Made by a program: the position numbers and the translations under genes
Assembly: GCA_012932865.1 (NCBI GenBank)
Contig: SAXG01000013.1
Coordinates: 248,001 to 312,000 of the forward strand
Direction: 5' to 3'
DNA length: 64,000 bases
Source: Amylostereum areolatum
Lineage: Eukaryota; Basidiomycota; Agaricomycetes; Russulales; Stereaceae
In this document: positions 24,290-36,630 of the stretch, piece after piece
Position numbering within the stretch: the first letter of the stretch is position 1
Layout of the letters: each line of letters opens with the position of its first letter
Notes under the pieces: model-generated
What the model saw: only the letters and a program-made list of their open reading frames with translations
Told to the model about the DNA's origin: nothing
Databases searched by the model: none

Positions 24290-25050
24290 GGTTCTACGGG
24301 AGCAGGATGTCGACTCTGTAGAGTGTATCCTATAAGAATACTGATCGTCAGCGTCACGCCGTGTGGAGTCGGAGACCCGATAGCAAATCTCCGAGAAAAG
24401 CGGCAGCAGGGGATAGAAAGAGCGATAGGATGGCTCGACGCACGGATCGACATGGACAAACCCGGCTTGGAAAATACGCGCTAGCGCTGAAGGTGTAGGG
24501 AGAGTTGGGCCAGGACGCCATAGTGCTAGTAGACGCTTCGGCGTTACACATTATACCCTTGGGTGCTGACGCTGACGGCGCGACGAGCGCGTGCTGAGCG
24601 CTGAGCGCTGATCGACGCGGTGGCTGAAGATCACCAGGGTTTGTATAGGGTACTAGGATTGTCTTTCGCCTGCCGTCATCCTCCGGACCTCTGTCATCGC
24701 GCGAGTCTGAATGGAGAAAGGAGGTACGGCCCCAAATTTATGTGAATGGCCTGAAACACGGACAAGACTCAAGATGGGTAGAAAGATAGCTAGATAAGTT
24801 TAGCGTTGAGCGAGACTCGAGAGTCGAGCGCAGGCCGAGCGCTACAATGCAGCCGTGGGAACTCGGAAGGCGCCAGAGAGCGCCGGCCGCATCCCGCCGG
24901 TCGGACATAACTCTATTCAGTCGCTCTGCTCCATAGCGTGCGGCGCTGCACTGAGTAATCCACGTTCTGTTCGGTCCTTTGCATAGTCTAGCCACGATAC
25001 AATATGGCTCGCCGATCGTTCCCTCGGCACCTTTCCCATCGCTACCCGCC
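24290..25050. promoter_or_regulatory. Shared divergent promoter of P450-B and P450-C
   Basis: About 760 bp between two divergent P450 starts (24289 minus, 25051 plus). It contains clustered GCTGA words: three in a row at 24593-24614 (GCTGAGC repeats) and CTGACGCTGACGG at about 24565-24578. These could be binding sites for a cluster regulator, but no regulator gene is seen in the window. No coding region recognised. Confidence 0.5.
24593..24614. repeat. Three tandem GCTGAGC/GCTGATC heptamers
   Basis: Seven-base direct repeats in the P450-B/P450-C divergent promoter. GAGCGCTGAGCGC also has dyad symmetry. Function unknown. Confidence 0.7.
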
Positions 25051-27184
25051 ATGGACCTCGTTCTGCTCTCGGCATCTGCGACCTTCCTCATCCTCGCTGT
25101 CCTGTGGCTCCGCCAGCTCTTCAGCAAACGCAAACTCCCTCTTCCTCCCGGACCTAAAGCACTCCCTGTTATCGGAAATATCAGAGATCTTGCCAGCGAT
25201 GAGGTCCATGTTAAGATGCGCAACTGGTCGCGTGAGCTGGGTGCGTGTCGTCACTGCAATCGTATTGCTGGCCACGGTCTAACACTATTATTATAGGAGA
25301 CGATGTCATCTCCCTGAATGTCCTCGGAAACACGATCATAGTGCTCAACTCTGCCCAGGCCGTCTCCGACATTTTCGACAAGAGAGGCAACAAGTATTCC
25401 GACAGGCCTGACCTTCCTATGATTGTTGATTTGTATGTCGCTACGTGTAACTTTCCAGCTTGTTTTTATTGACGCTTATATCCAGAATGGGATGGGACTG
25501 GACCTTTGCTCTCATGCGATACGGTACACGGTGGAGGGAGCATCGGCGCGTCTTTCACAGCCATTTCAATCATAGCGTTTCGGAACACCAGCACCTTCAA
25601 CTTGGCATCGCCCAAGAACTACTTGCGCTTTTGACGCGTTCTCCGGACAAGTTCGTCGAGCATCTCAGACAGTGCGCTCAACTTCATATATCCCTGCCAC
25701 TCATGGGACTTATCTGTGTATCAGCTACACCGCTCACATCATCATGAAGAGAGTGTAAGTCGCTCTTCCATCCTTTATCTATCCATACCAATGTCATTTT
25801 GCGTAGTTACGGCCACACCGTAAAGGATAACACAGACCGCTATGTTCGCCTCGTCGAAGCTGCCTCCGCAAGTACCTCTGAAGCCGCCCTCCCCGGTGCG
25901 TTTCTTGTGGATCTTTTCCCAAGCTGTACGTGTTTTCTCCTCATATGTTCACATTGCCGCATCTTTGACGCTATCCCCTAGTAAAATACGTCCCCGAGTG
26001 GATGCCTGGCGCAGGCTTTAAGACTAAAGCTCGCGAGTGGCGCAAGCTCTCTCAAGATATGATCAACGCGCCTTATGACATGGTCAAAGCTAAATTTGTG
26101 CGTCTCCCCGTCGTCTAAGCCAGCGGTCCTCTAACAGCGACAACCGCAGATGCGCGGGCAATGCAGAGCCTTGCTTCGTCTCTACCTGCCTCGAGCAGAA
26201 TAACGCTAGTGAAGCGGTCGGCAAAGGGGAGATTCTCACTGAAGAGCTTATCAAAGATACCGCGGCCGTGGCTTATGCAGCAGGTGTGTTCTCTTCGCCA
26301 TGCCATTCTTGTTCAATTCTAATCCTTTTACCTCGGGACAGGTGCCGACACGGTAATGCAGTTTCCCACGAGAAAGACATCTCTCGGCTGACGTCTGAGC
26401 AGAGTGTCTCAACGCTCACAACCTTCATGTTGGCAATGACGCTCTACCCGGAAGCCCAGAAGCGTGCCCAGGCCGAAATAGATGCGCACATCGGTTCCTT
26501 CGAACGCCTCCCGACGTTCGCCGACAAGGACGATCTTCCCTACGTTGCTGCTCTTGTAAAGGAAGTTTTGCGCTGGATTCCGGTCCTTCCCCTCGCCGTT
26601 CCTCATCGTGCCATGGAAGATGATCAATACAAGGGCTACCACATTCCCAAGGACGCCACTGTTATGGGAACACTTGGTTCGTGCTCGCATGTCGACAATG
26701 CTGAACGATGCTTACGTGCGCCACAGGGCTATACTGCACAACGAGGAAGTATTTCCGGAGCCGGAGCGTTTCATACCTGACCGTTTCATCAAGGACCACC
26801 GCCTGCCTGACCCTGCCGACAGCGGAGTTTTTGGTTTCGGTCGTCGGTGTGGCTTATCTTTTGCTTCGTCTTGTGTCTGGGGACTGATGTTATCATTGTA
26901 TAGTGCGTGTGCAGGAAAAAGCATGGCCCTCGATACCATCTGGATTGCCATAGCGTCCGTGTTGACCGTGTTCGACATCAATAAGGCCAAGGATGCGTAC
27001 GGGCAGGAGATTACGCCCGAAGTGAGGCTCAATCCTGGAACCATTCAGGTTCGCTGTGTTGTCCAGTCGGCTCACCTCGCGTTGCTGACTCTAAGCTTCC
27101 AATAGCTACCCTGCTCCATTTAAATGTAGCATCGAGCCCCGTTCCAAGGCGGCCCTCGTGCTCATTCAACAAGGTCAACATTAA
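25051..27184 (+). CDS. Cytochrome P450 C, at least one +1 frameshift
   Basis: Starts at 25051 with membrane anchor LLSASATFLILAVLWL and hinge LPLPPGPKALPVIG. Other motifs: MGWDWTFALMRYGTRW, AYAAGADTSVSTLTTF (I-helix), KEVLRW (K-helix), EPERFIPDRF, and haem motif FGFGRR|ACAGKSMALDT split by an intron (about 26845-26925). The last exon ends QQGQH at 27184. Its divergent neighbour P450-B is the closest paralogue in the window. Around 26150-26157 (GATGCGCGGGC) the downstream exon, which encodes NAEPCFVSTCLEQNN, is one base out of phase with the upstream exon ending ...KAKF. The paralogue keeps phase 0 at the same intron, so one base appears inserted. The phase at the last intron (about 27050-27105) is also unclear. 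Read as a damaged or mis-sequenced P450. Confidence 0.82.
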
Positions 27185-28243
27185 TACTGTTTCGCACAAG
27201 ATAGATCATCGTCTCCAGTTATAGCATCATCTGCGACCAGTGTAGAGTATCGTGAAGTTAGTCGAACGGACCTGTTGACTCTAATTATCATGGTCCATGT
27301 ACCGTTCACTTGAGGCAGGCTTAAACTTGAATGCCGGAAGTGAAAAAAAAGCTGGCGAGCCGCAAGGCGCTCCGATCCATTACACAAGCCCGAAGTGCGT
27401 GGCCGTTACTAGTTCAAAGTCCTCTCGCTGTCCCCGCGCTAAAATCCATCCTTAGTGTCTTGAGCTTCCGGCGGTATGGGTCATGCCGATCTTTCAGCGT
27501 CCCCGGTGGCAAGTTGATACTGAAACATATTTAGTTGCCGCCGGCTCCCATGACGTATCGATCGGTTTAGACTTCAGATCGCGGTTGAGTTGGATGTTAT
27601 CGTGCATCTCATATAACAAGCCGACGGCGGCGGCGCGGACATAAGGCACCCGATTCTTAAGCATAGGCGACAAAACTCCACTGACGCTACCACAGGTCAT
27701 GCGTCAGATAAAGAATCCCGATGTAAATACGAGGGCTGACGCGCATTTCATCTGCTACTGAAGACTAAGTAGGTCATGCACGATATCATCGGAACCCTAC
27801 CGTCCATCCGCATATAGTCACCACTGCTTCCGAGCAAATGGGAGCAGATCCTGTCTCGCACTTAGATGGTCCATGGAAGGGCACCGGCTTCATAATAGCG
27901 GCAATCGGATCCGCAACTTCCCCATTCAATCGCGCCCACACACACCCAAGACGGATGGTCTGTTGATACAAGGTTGCGAACAACCCTTCAAACGCTCACA
28001 AATGGGCGCCGGCCCGGGAGCGCGCTTCCATGGGTTTCATCGAAACTCGCCGTAGCTGGGATTCCCCCCAAGAGCTGTGATTATCGAAGGCCCGCGCTGA
28101 TAGGCCCAATATCGCAGCTTCAAGTGTGCGAAGAGTTGTAGTCAGTGAAGCTCAGTAAGGCTCGACGTCTACCTATAACATCGGTAGGTCCTGAGGAGAA
28201 CTTGTACCCAGCCCACTCAACTCTACCACCTTTCCTGATATCC
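27185..28243. other. Intergenic, promoter side of the terpene synthase
   Basis: About 1.06 kb. Only short frames are present. A CTATAACA element at about 28173-28180 lies about 65 bp before the terpene synthase ATG and may act as a TATA box. No gene recognised. Confidence 0.45.
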
Positions 28244-29506
28244 ATGCCCTGAGAAGTTTTACATCCCCAACTGCCTCGAAAACTGGAAGTGGCCACGCCA
28301 CCTCAACCCGCACTATCCATGAAGTGAAGGCGGCGTCTGCTGCCTGGGCACGTAGCTTCGGCGCGTTTAGTCCCAAGGCTCAACACGCCTATGATCGCTG
28401 TGACTTCAGTCAGTGTCTCTCCTCTACTGATTTGCGGACGCGGAGATTTACCATACTTCTGCAGATCTTCTCGCTTCCTTCGCGTACCCGTTGGAGGACA
28501 AGGGTAGGTTGCCTGTCAAAGGGAGCTACGCCGATAAATATTCACGATATTTTAGAGCGTCTGCGAACCGGGTGCGACCTCATGAACATGTTCTTCGTCT
28601 TCGACGAGTACTCGGACGTCGCACCCGAGGATGAAGTCCAAGTCATGGCCGACATAATCATGGATGCCCTCCACAACCCACACACTCCCCGCCCTCAAGG
28701 CGAGTGGATCGGCGGCGAAGTTACTCGACAGTGGGTCCCCTTCTGATAGCCTCTCTTGACTCCCCTTCTGAGCTGGGTTTATTGCTAGGTTCTGGGAACT
28801 TGCGATCAAGACGGCTAGTCCCCAATCGCAGAAGCACTTCATCGAGACGTTCCAAACCTACACTCAGTCCGTTGTCCAGCAGGCTGCTGACCGCACCCAT
28901 CACCACGTTCGCAGTATCAAGGACTATCTGGAGGTTCGACGAGACACCATTGGCGCGAAGCCGTCTTTCGCCATCCTTGAGCTCGAGCTGGATATTCCGG
29001 ACGAAGTGATTCACCACCCGGTGATCGAAGAATTGACCATCCTGACCATCGACATGATTCTTCTCGGAAACGTTAGTTTCTCATTTTATCGACGGAAGGG
29101 AAAGTCAACCTGACTTCTCCTCCAGGACATTGCGTCGTACAACCTCGAGCAGGCTCGAGGGGATGACAACCACAACATCGTCACCATAGTGATGCACCAC
29201 AACAAGACCGACATCAAGGGAGCGATGGACTGGGTCGTTCAATACCACAAAGAGCTTGAAGAGCGTTTCATGCATCTTTACGAAAACGAGATCCCGAAGT
29301 ATGGCGAGCCGATCGATGCTCAGCTGGCGCGATACGTCTACGGATTGGGCAACTGGGTACGCGCAAGCGACCAGTGGGGATTTGAAAGTGAGCGGTACTT
29401 CGGGAAGAAAGCTCCCGAAATCCAGAAGTCGCGCTGGGTAACGCTCCTGCCGAAGGAGAGGACGGAGGAGATTGGGCCGCAACTTGTGGACGATTCCAAG
29501 CTTTAG
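28244..29506 (+). CDS. Sesquiterpene synthase (1,11-cyclising, protoilludene-synthase-like), two +1 frameshifts near the N-terminus
   Basis: Class I terpene cyclase converting farnesyl diphosphate to a sesquiterpene. Exons: 28244-28408, 28465-28503, 28556-28730, 28789-29071, 29126-29506. The aspartate-rich motif is DEYSD at 28603-28617. The NSE motif NDIASYNLE is split across the fourth intron (29069-29149). An RY pair region ([23 protein letters not shown]) follows near the C-terminus. DEYSD with ND(I)xSxxxE and the RY end fits the basidiomycete clade of Omp6/Omp7/Pro1-type synthases. The N-terminal exon needs two single-base deletions: in the CCC/T after the ATG (28247-28250) and in CCATGAAG (28318-28321). 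With both, total exon length is exactly divisible and gives about 346 residues, normal for the family. Both active-site motifs lie downstream in intact frame. Core enzyme of the cluster. Confidence 0.88.
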
Positions 29507-30131
29507 AATGGGGCAACGGTAAACGGTGGCTGTCGTATGTCTATATGATGTGAAATCATGTACTCCGAGATTATATGTGCAACACGTACTATGCATCATA
29601 GCAAAAAATATTGAATTGCGGTTCAAATTTCCGCGTTCCATTGCGAGAAGGCTGAGAGGCGAACGATGTAATCGCGTGGCGATTCTACTCGCGTTTAGGT
29701 AGGTGAACTTGAGGTGAAGAATTTGAGTCATTCAACATGCCCGGCTGAGTCCGGCTGCCAAGGGTCACCGCGGCACAGTCACGCTACTGTGCGACACGGT
29801 CTCAGTAAACGTTCTTGACGGAGCTCTTGACGGACGCTGGATCCTTCCAGTTTGCCTCCTCCCAGTGGTCTTCTTCAGTCTGAGCCTACATAGTACGGAT
29901 GGCTTCCAACTTCCAAGTCGCGTTTCCTGCGACAATTTGTTATCAATGCTCCCCCATTCTCGTCGCGTTCCCATCCTCGCTTGCTCCTCGCCATTCAAAA
30001 CTTCCCAGCCTCCCGGTTTCTTCTTTCGCATCCACTAAACTCCCATAACAATCCTTCCACCTTCCCCATGGACCTCAAGTAAGTATTTGGGCAAGAGCCT
30101 CCCACAAGTCACTTTTTGTTTCTGCGTAATC
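29507..30131. other. Intergenic between terpene synthase and SDR2
   Basis: About 625 bp containing the terpene synthase 3' end and SDR2 promoter. Short frames only; nothing else recognised. Confidence 0.45.
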
Positions 30132-31428
30132 ATGGGTGTCTCTGTGTCGTCTTTTCAACCAAAGTCTGACTTGGTCGACCTGAAAGGTCGTGTCGCTATC
30201 GTCACTGGTGCAAAGTGCGTTTCTATTATTTCCCGTTAGTCATCGGGTTTTCATAGTGATCATTCAGCTCAGGCATTGGCCTTTACACTCTTCTCCACCT
30301 TGTTCGATGCGGAGCGAAGGTATATCTCGCGGCACGTTCCGAGGAAAAGGCCATGGCTGCAATCGAACGAGTGAAGGCGGAGGGTCTAGGCGAGACCCCG
30401 GGTGACATCGTTTGGCTGAAATTCGACCTTTCCGATCCACGGAAAGCTAAGGCGTCGGCAGAAAGTTTTCTGAATAAAGAGGACCGTTTGGACATCTTAG
30501 GTATGTCGCCTTTTCTCGTGGGCATTTTCGCGGACTTACGTTTCATAGTAAACAACGCGGCCAAGTTGATGAGCTCCTATGGTCAAACGGCCGACGGTTT
30601 CTCTGACAGTATGGTGATCAAGTGAGCAAGCATCTTGCAAAAGGTTTCTACCCGTTCCCTGAACCTTTCCACAGTCATATTAGTCCGTTCTTGTTCACCA
30701 ACACACTGCTTCCGCTTATGAGACGAACTGCCTCACAGCCAGGCTCTGATGTTCGAATTGTCAATGTATGTCGGATGAATGCTACTCTGTGGATATCGTC
30801 GTTCTTATTTACTGGGCATAGGTGTCGTCCATCGCCCATCGCTGGATTTCTAACCCAAGATACGATTCGCTCCAAGCCATGAACGCGGATTTCACTGATA
30901 CGATGAAGCCGCAGCTGAACTTGTATTGTACGTTCTACCTTTGACACACTGCCGCCCCTGTTTCTAACCGTCTCTTTATGCAGCGTATACCAAGCTCGCC
31001 AACATTCTATGGACGAAAGAACTTCAACGTCGTTTCGACAGCGAAAATACGGCGATCCTTGCCATGGCAGTACACCCCGGCAACGTAATGTCAGGTTCGT
31101 TTGTGCTCGCCGTTTTTATCTCGCCCGGGCTTATTAGTTATCCGCTTTCAAAGAGGGGAACGTGAAGATTTTTAACAGCTGGCCTTGGGGCTCATTTGTC
31201 CACCGCATGTTCTCGCTTTTCTTCATCTCTTCTCATGACGGTGGGTACACGCCAGCCTGGGCCGCGGCATCGAAAGAGATAGAGAACCACCGCGACAAGT
31301 TCAAGGGCGGCTATATTGTACCCTACGGATCGCTTGAGGTTCCCAGTCCAGACGCGATCCGAGAAGACTTGTCGAGCGAGTTGTGGACGACGACGGAGAA
31401 GGTTTTGGAGGAATACAAGTGGGTATGA
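30132..31428 (+). CDS. Short-chain dehydrogenase/reductase SDR2
   Basis: NAD(P)-dependent classical/RDH-like SDR that could reduce or oxidise a terpene alcohol/ketone. It starts at 30132. Motifs: GRVAIVTGA, then N-SGIG across the first intron (cofactor loop), KFDLSDP, VNNAAKL (the NNAG equivalent), RIVNV|SSIAHRW with the catalytic Ser, LYSYTKLAN with Tyr-x3-Lys, and the VHPGNVMS turn. Seven to eight introns, all GT-AG and in consistent phase; no frameshift seen through the stop at 31428. It is divergent in sequence from SDR1. It lies 625 bp downstream of the terpene synthase in the same direction, which supports cluster membership. Confidence 0.88.
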
Positions 31429-34400
31429 ATGACATGCTATTATGCGACGCGGTTGTAAATAGTAGGCAGCTCTCTTCCGTTTCCTGCCACACCGACTTGC
31501 TAACATGATTGGTCCTTCAGCGCGCCTGCTTTGTTCGGAGCGCACTTGGCCAATCGATACATGCCCAGATTCGAGCTCCAGTCTTTTTTGTCCTTCTCTG
31601 CAGTCTGAATCATATGTCCAGACGTCCGGGAACGATGCAATATATCTGTACTTTGCTTGGTTCCTATGCCCGTGCGTGTATCCTGGTCCTCCACCTGCGA
31701 GCCTATTTCGTGTGAAGGGGGTTACGCGATCCAATATGGTCCCGGCCTCGAAGCCAAGTTGTTCTGGCTATGCTGGTGTAATCTTCTTGAGAAGTATGTG
31801 TACTTGCTCTGACATGTGCCTCCAGGGTCAAGTCGGCAAGGACGATTACAACTGCAGTGGTCATAAGGTACCGTCGTTGAAATCTGCAGCGCCTCTCGGG
31901 TATGTGCTCGTACCGTTCTACGCCAATGGCCATGAACTGACGCTTATCCATAGGAGAAGAACCGTCTTCGAATATCTGACCCGCGCGGCACCCAGCGTTG
32001 ATATCACTCGACAAAGATCGCGATATCGCCACGAAACCTTACACTCCCATACCTCACTGCGACTGGCAAGGATGTCGATAGCGCTGCAGGATGTCTGAAC
32101 TGCTTCCCGTATATCTGTCTTTGGGTTCACCGCTTCTAGCAGGATCTGATCATCGCCGACAACGTCAGCCCTGTCTCCCTGTATTGTGAGTGAGTTGTGA
32201 TGCCAGGATGCCGCGCACTGATCTTTGTCTTCCAAGGACGCGCAACGAGCGCGGTCGTACTTACCAGCCTCACTGTTATGATCTCCGGATGCAATACATA
32301 GAAGTCTACGACCCAGGTTCGAGGATGTAGCGACGATATCCGAGAAGTTGGCATCATTCGCCTTCCAGGGCGTGGTCTCTTGGATGTTCACGAAAGAGGA
32401 ATGTTCGTGCTCAACTTCGTGTCTTGATGGCGAAGAAGGCGAACCCACGGAATCTTTGCATAACTTCATGTATGGGTCTCTTTTCCGCCTTGTTCCTTCT
32501 GATACGCGTGGACATCGCATCGATGCAATGCGAACGGTTGCCGCTGTCCTTCAACATTGAAAATGTTCTTCCACGGAACTAAGTCCGTCTATTAGATCTT
32601 ATGGCCATTCTCCCAACCCCCGGCTTGATCTTCGTTCACAAGCACGTTCATATATCGAACCTCGTCTTATACAAGTCGATTTTGGCAAAATGCCCGAAAT
32701 GATGGTCTCGGAAGGGATATTATGACTATGATCAGTACGTTCTGAAGTATTGTCTACATAGCCTTGTTTTGCCTCGTAGCTAATGCTCTCAGGGTCCAGG
32801 GCGCACATTATTGGCGGGGAAGGGGTTGGGGCATTCTTCCCCAAGTCGCGCGCGTATCGACTTCCCGTACCACTGGTCCACTGGTCCCACAACTGAATTC
32901 TACCTTCAGGATTATCTTATAAGCAGGTCACGCCACGCCGTCGAATACAGTATCGTGGACCCTGCATGAACGTTGAACTGTTACATTCCACGCCACCTCC
33001 GAGAGTAAAATCCGTACCTTCGCGCTCTTTGCCGATCTTCAGCCGAAGCCGTCGATCTCTTCCAAGATAGACTCAATACTTTCTCAATAACCCCTATGAA
33101 CGCCGCTATCAAGGTACCTTCTACATTTCGGTGGCTCAATTCCGTCTTAACCTTGCGGTACTGGGAGACACTTCGTCTCGATACAGCCGGTCCGTATCTC
33201 TTCCGCGTGGCCACGCAAGATGATCTCGTTTCTTTCTCCTGACTTCTGAGCATAACCTCTACCTACTGAGAATTCGCCAACCCGGCCCCGGAAAGAACGA
33301 CGGAACGGAACATCAAATACATCTACAGCCTTAAAACCAATGGAACTAAATATCGATGCAGATAGCTGAAAACCTCGGCGCTAGATAAGCGGAATCAGCG
33401 TCAGGTGTACCGATGTTCGGCACCTACACGAACTCGTGCGTGACATGCCAGTGTTATGTGCTGTCCTTGATCGCTGACAATAATCCGACCCGGGCAGGGT
33501 GTCGTTCGGAGCCGGACATCGTTCATGTACCGAATGATGTTTCGTGTGAGTGATTTATGGACTGCGTCTATACGTGCTTCGAACGATATGCTGGAGCTCG
33601 TCGCTAATTCCTCGTTTCAACGTATCGAACGCTATTTGGATCTTCAAGAAAATGCCTTGCATTAGTGCTTCCGGTCGTTCGGGACGAAGAGTGTAAAGAC
33701 TGCCAGCTGCCCCTCGTTGTGTCTCTCCTAGAAGAATAGAGCAAACGAAAGGCCCTGCATTTGCCGGTGCGAACAAAAGGACATAAATTACGTAATAAAA
33801 CGGAACATGGGCACCCAGCGCCGCAGCGCTTTGTTGGCCTGTGACTTGTTTCTAAGTCTACCCCTGCGCCTCTCGACTCTTGTTTAGATCCTACCGTGTT
33901 TGGCGTAGCGCTGGAATTTCTCAGTTCCCGAGTGTAACAGCCGCCCTGAAGTCATCATGCTCGGCATATAAGAGCAATGCTGCCCATGCATGCTCCTCCC
34001 CGCTTCCACCTCCGATTTACCATTGAGTCTCGCCCCCGGGCAATCGTCAAGTTTCGCATAACCACCCCTTCGCCCTCCGATCTCCCCAATCATCTTGATG
34101 CGTGCTTTTGACGATATTTGCGAATACCCTTCCTTCGAGGCGAGCGTGGAGGACCATCGCGCAGCACAGACAGTGGCGGCTCGGTTAGGGCTCGGGCTCT
34201 TCAGTGCAGCGATGGCTGCAGGATTTTGGCGGTACTGCTGGTCGGAAAAGAGTCGGCCGTCTTTTCATGCTCATTTACAGTGTCATTGACAAGTATTCTC
34301 TTGCAGGTTCGAAGGGTCCCTTCGACGCTTAGTGCATACAGCATAAGACCTCTCAAACCAAAGACTGTGGCATACCCTGACATACCGTGTAGAATATTAT

Positions 34401-34965
34401 CAAGGCCTCATCAGTGAGTATCCGTTTTTCTCCCCCGCCATCCTTTCCTAACAGAACTTCTCGTACAGGCTCTTTTTTATCATGATTTGTATCGATACTC
34501 CGATTCAGGCCTGGGCTTTTGCCAAGGCAACTTCGTGTGCGGATGTCTGTTCGTTGTTTGCTGTATTAGTTTGGCATGCATGTACTTTATGTAATCACTT
34601 TAATCCACACGGCGATTGCTGGTAATACGGTGTTACGAACTCCTCAATCTATTGCTGATATGGTCTTCTCTTCCCTATGTGCCGTTGAGCATGGCAGCAC
34701 ATCAAGCTCATCAACTTGTGTCAAACTTGTGTACACAGCAACGGGCAGTAAGATATCTCTGGGAGAAGACCAGCTCCTAACAGCTGTGCAATATCATGAG
34801 GGACACGACACGGTGCTTATCGCATGCCCTTAGACGCTTTGGCACTGAACAAGGTGAGAAGAAACTCTTCGCACCCGCCGCGTCGCCGAGTTCGACAAAA
34901 GCCATCGAGCGCCGAGAGACACCGTTTGTCTGCCGACATGCGCTTCGATTGGACGATGCGACTCT
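31429..34965. other. Gene-poor stretch in the cluster
   Basis: About 3.5 kb with only short, overlapping frames on both strands and no recognisable domain. Frames at 31505-32098 (+) and 32520-31918 (-) are the longest, and neither resembles a known family to me. A TATA-like GCATATAAGAGC occurs at about 33964-33975, upstream of a possible mini-gene (34098-34346). The base composition is less GC-rich than in the flanking genes. It may be decayed sequence or a long regulatory spacer. Confidence 0.4.
34098..34346 (+). CDS. Possible two-exon small protein (about 60 residues)
   Basis: Weak candidate. ATG at 34098, exon to 34240, a 66-nt GT-AG intron (34241-34306, weak donor GTCGGA), then a second exon to a TAA at 34344-34346. 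The product would have an acidic N-terminus and a short hydrophobic segment (LGLGLFSAAMAAGFW) near the end, then a basic tail. A TATA-like element sits about 125 bp upstream. No family recognised; the frame could be chance. Confidence 0.2.
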
Positions 34966-35769
34966 TCAACACTGTCTGCCGCAATTCTTCCACTTGAGGG
35001 TCCTCATGCATGGGGGTAGGAGGTCGGGAGACAATCGATGCTGATGGTCTGAGGGGCTGGGTGGGGAGTGAGGGTTGTCGAGCATGTCGGCCAAGGACTG
35101 GTTCCAGCGCGGAGACCCGGGATCGAGCTCTTGATCAAGCCTTGACGACACGAAGGACAGATCGAGAAGGGGGAGTAGGGAATGGGATGGGGATGGTGGG
35201 CCATGTGCAGGACTGGACCGAATGGTTTCAGGAGACCGAAGTGACATCTCACCAAGTCGCGCGAGGACCGGGCTGGACCAGGAAGACTGAGGAGTTAGGG
35301 GAGTATCTGAATACGAAGGGAATCTTCCGAGCTGAACGTTGAACGCGGGGTCGACGGCACGGTTGGGGATGTTGAGGTTGAGGCTGTGCAATATGCCGGA
35401 GTCGATTGCGGAGGGTGTCGATGGCCATTGTAACTTGATCTCTGCGCCAGGTCGTGCGAGCATAGCTGGAGCGGAGGACACATCATTTTGAGTGGCCGTG
35501 TTGCAGGATACGAAGCTGCCGGCCATGTCGAGGACTTTTCATCTGGGACCGAGTTTGCGGGGTGGCTGACGAACTGGTGGTCGTTTGATGGGACAGAATG
35601 TGTCATCGGAGTGAGTGAATAGGCTGGATGGGGCAAGGGGGTCGGACTTCGCGGGAACACTGGTTGTATTGGAGGGATACATATCGTAGTGAGTGGAGAC
35701 TGTACGCGTTAACCCAAAGGCCAGCTGTGGCGCTGTGGCTGGAATGTACAGAAGATCCGATCTGAACAA
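34966..35769 (-). pseudogene. Ser/Pro-rich ORF interrupted by an in-frame TGA
   Basis: Two ORFs (35769-35539, 76 codons, and 35526-34966, 186 codons) lie in the same minus-strand frame and are separated only by a TGA at 35539-35541. Together they would give about 265 residues, rich in Ser, Pro and Thr, with a basic PPVRQPPRKLGPR patch just before the stop. The composition looks like a regulator or disordered protein and is unlike chance reading of the neighbouring DNA. No domain is recognised. An intron that removes the stop would have to be implausibly small. It could be a decayed gene, a shorter gene starting at 35526, or a non-coding stretch. Confidence 0.35.
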
Positions 35770-36630
35770 TCAAGATCATCTAGGGAATCGATCTTATCTT
35801 TCAATTAACGGCCGCGATGGTTGGACTGCAATAAGCTTGCATTCAACTTATCCATCCACGCTCTACCCTCTCATGGTGGGTGATTTCATCATGTGCTCTT
35901 AGAGTCAACGGTTACAGCTGTCGCAACTCTGTTCCTTTCCAAGTCCCAATGGTGCTTGCTGTTCCGCCACTCCGTGTGCACCGCGACACAGGATCATTCT
36001 ATACAAGCTTCAAAATGGTCACTCATCTCGGGTCAACGGCTACTAGTTCATTTCGCGATTCTCAGTATGGGCTGTCCACCAGGTTAACCTCCGATCTGAG
36101 TCACAGGTCAGGCTACAGCGGTGCACAGGCCTGCACAGGCGCTTTATGGCTGTTCTCGAGCCATCCTGAATCCGAGTCGCCTACAGTCTCCGATCGAGTC
36201 TCAGCCTACTTCCCGGGAAGGTCGCTCATTGTGTCAACCTACTCCTTTCCCGGCGGGATTACCTGTCCCAAATGTTGCGCACAACCTTGTTTTCGCATAT
36301 CAACTGGAGGGATTGCCGTCAAAGCTCCGTTTCGTTAGGTAACGTTCAAGGAGCGCCGCCAAACGGCCGAGAAGTTCGCTGCTACGTCGCCTCCGAGACG
36401 CGTTATCGCTCTCCAACGTGCATTGGGTCATACGCCGGCCGGAAAGGAAGGGGGACAATATCAATACGTGACCGAGAAGTCGGACGATCTACTGAACGGT
36501 GGATCGTATGATTTGAGAGCGGTCGCGGTTGCATATAATTACTCGCCCTGTCGTGCTGTTCCAAGTAACGCCCTTCTTCTCTTCCCCCCCGTTCTTAAGT
36601 TTTGCACCGTCCACACCAAGTCCGCACACA
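35770..36630. other. Intergenic, HMG-CoA synthase promoter side
   Basis: About 860 bp. GCATATAATTA at about 36531-36541 lies about 95 bp before the HMG-CoA synthase ATG and may be its TATA box. Other frames are short and unrelated. Confidence 0.45.

Noticed and set aside
31429..34965. Transposon remnant in the gene-poor stretch
   Set aside because: I looked for terminal repeats and for reverse transcriptase or transposase motifs and found none that I could support.
35539..35541. TGA read as selenocysteine
   Set aside because: No selenoprotein machinery or SECIS-like element can be shown here, and most fungi lack this system.
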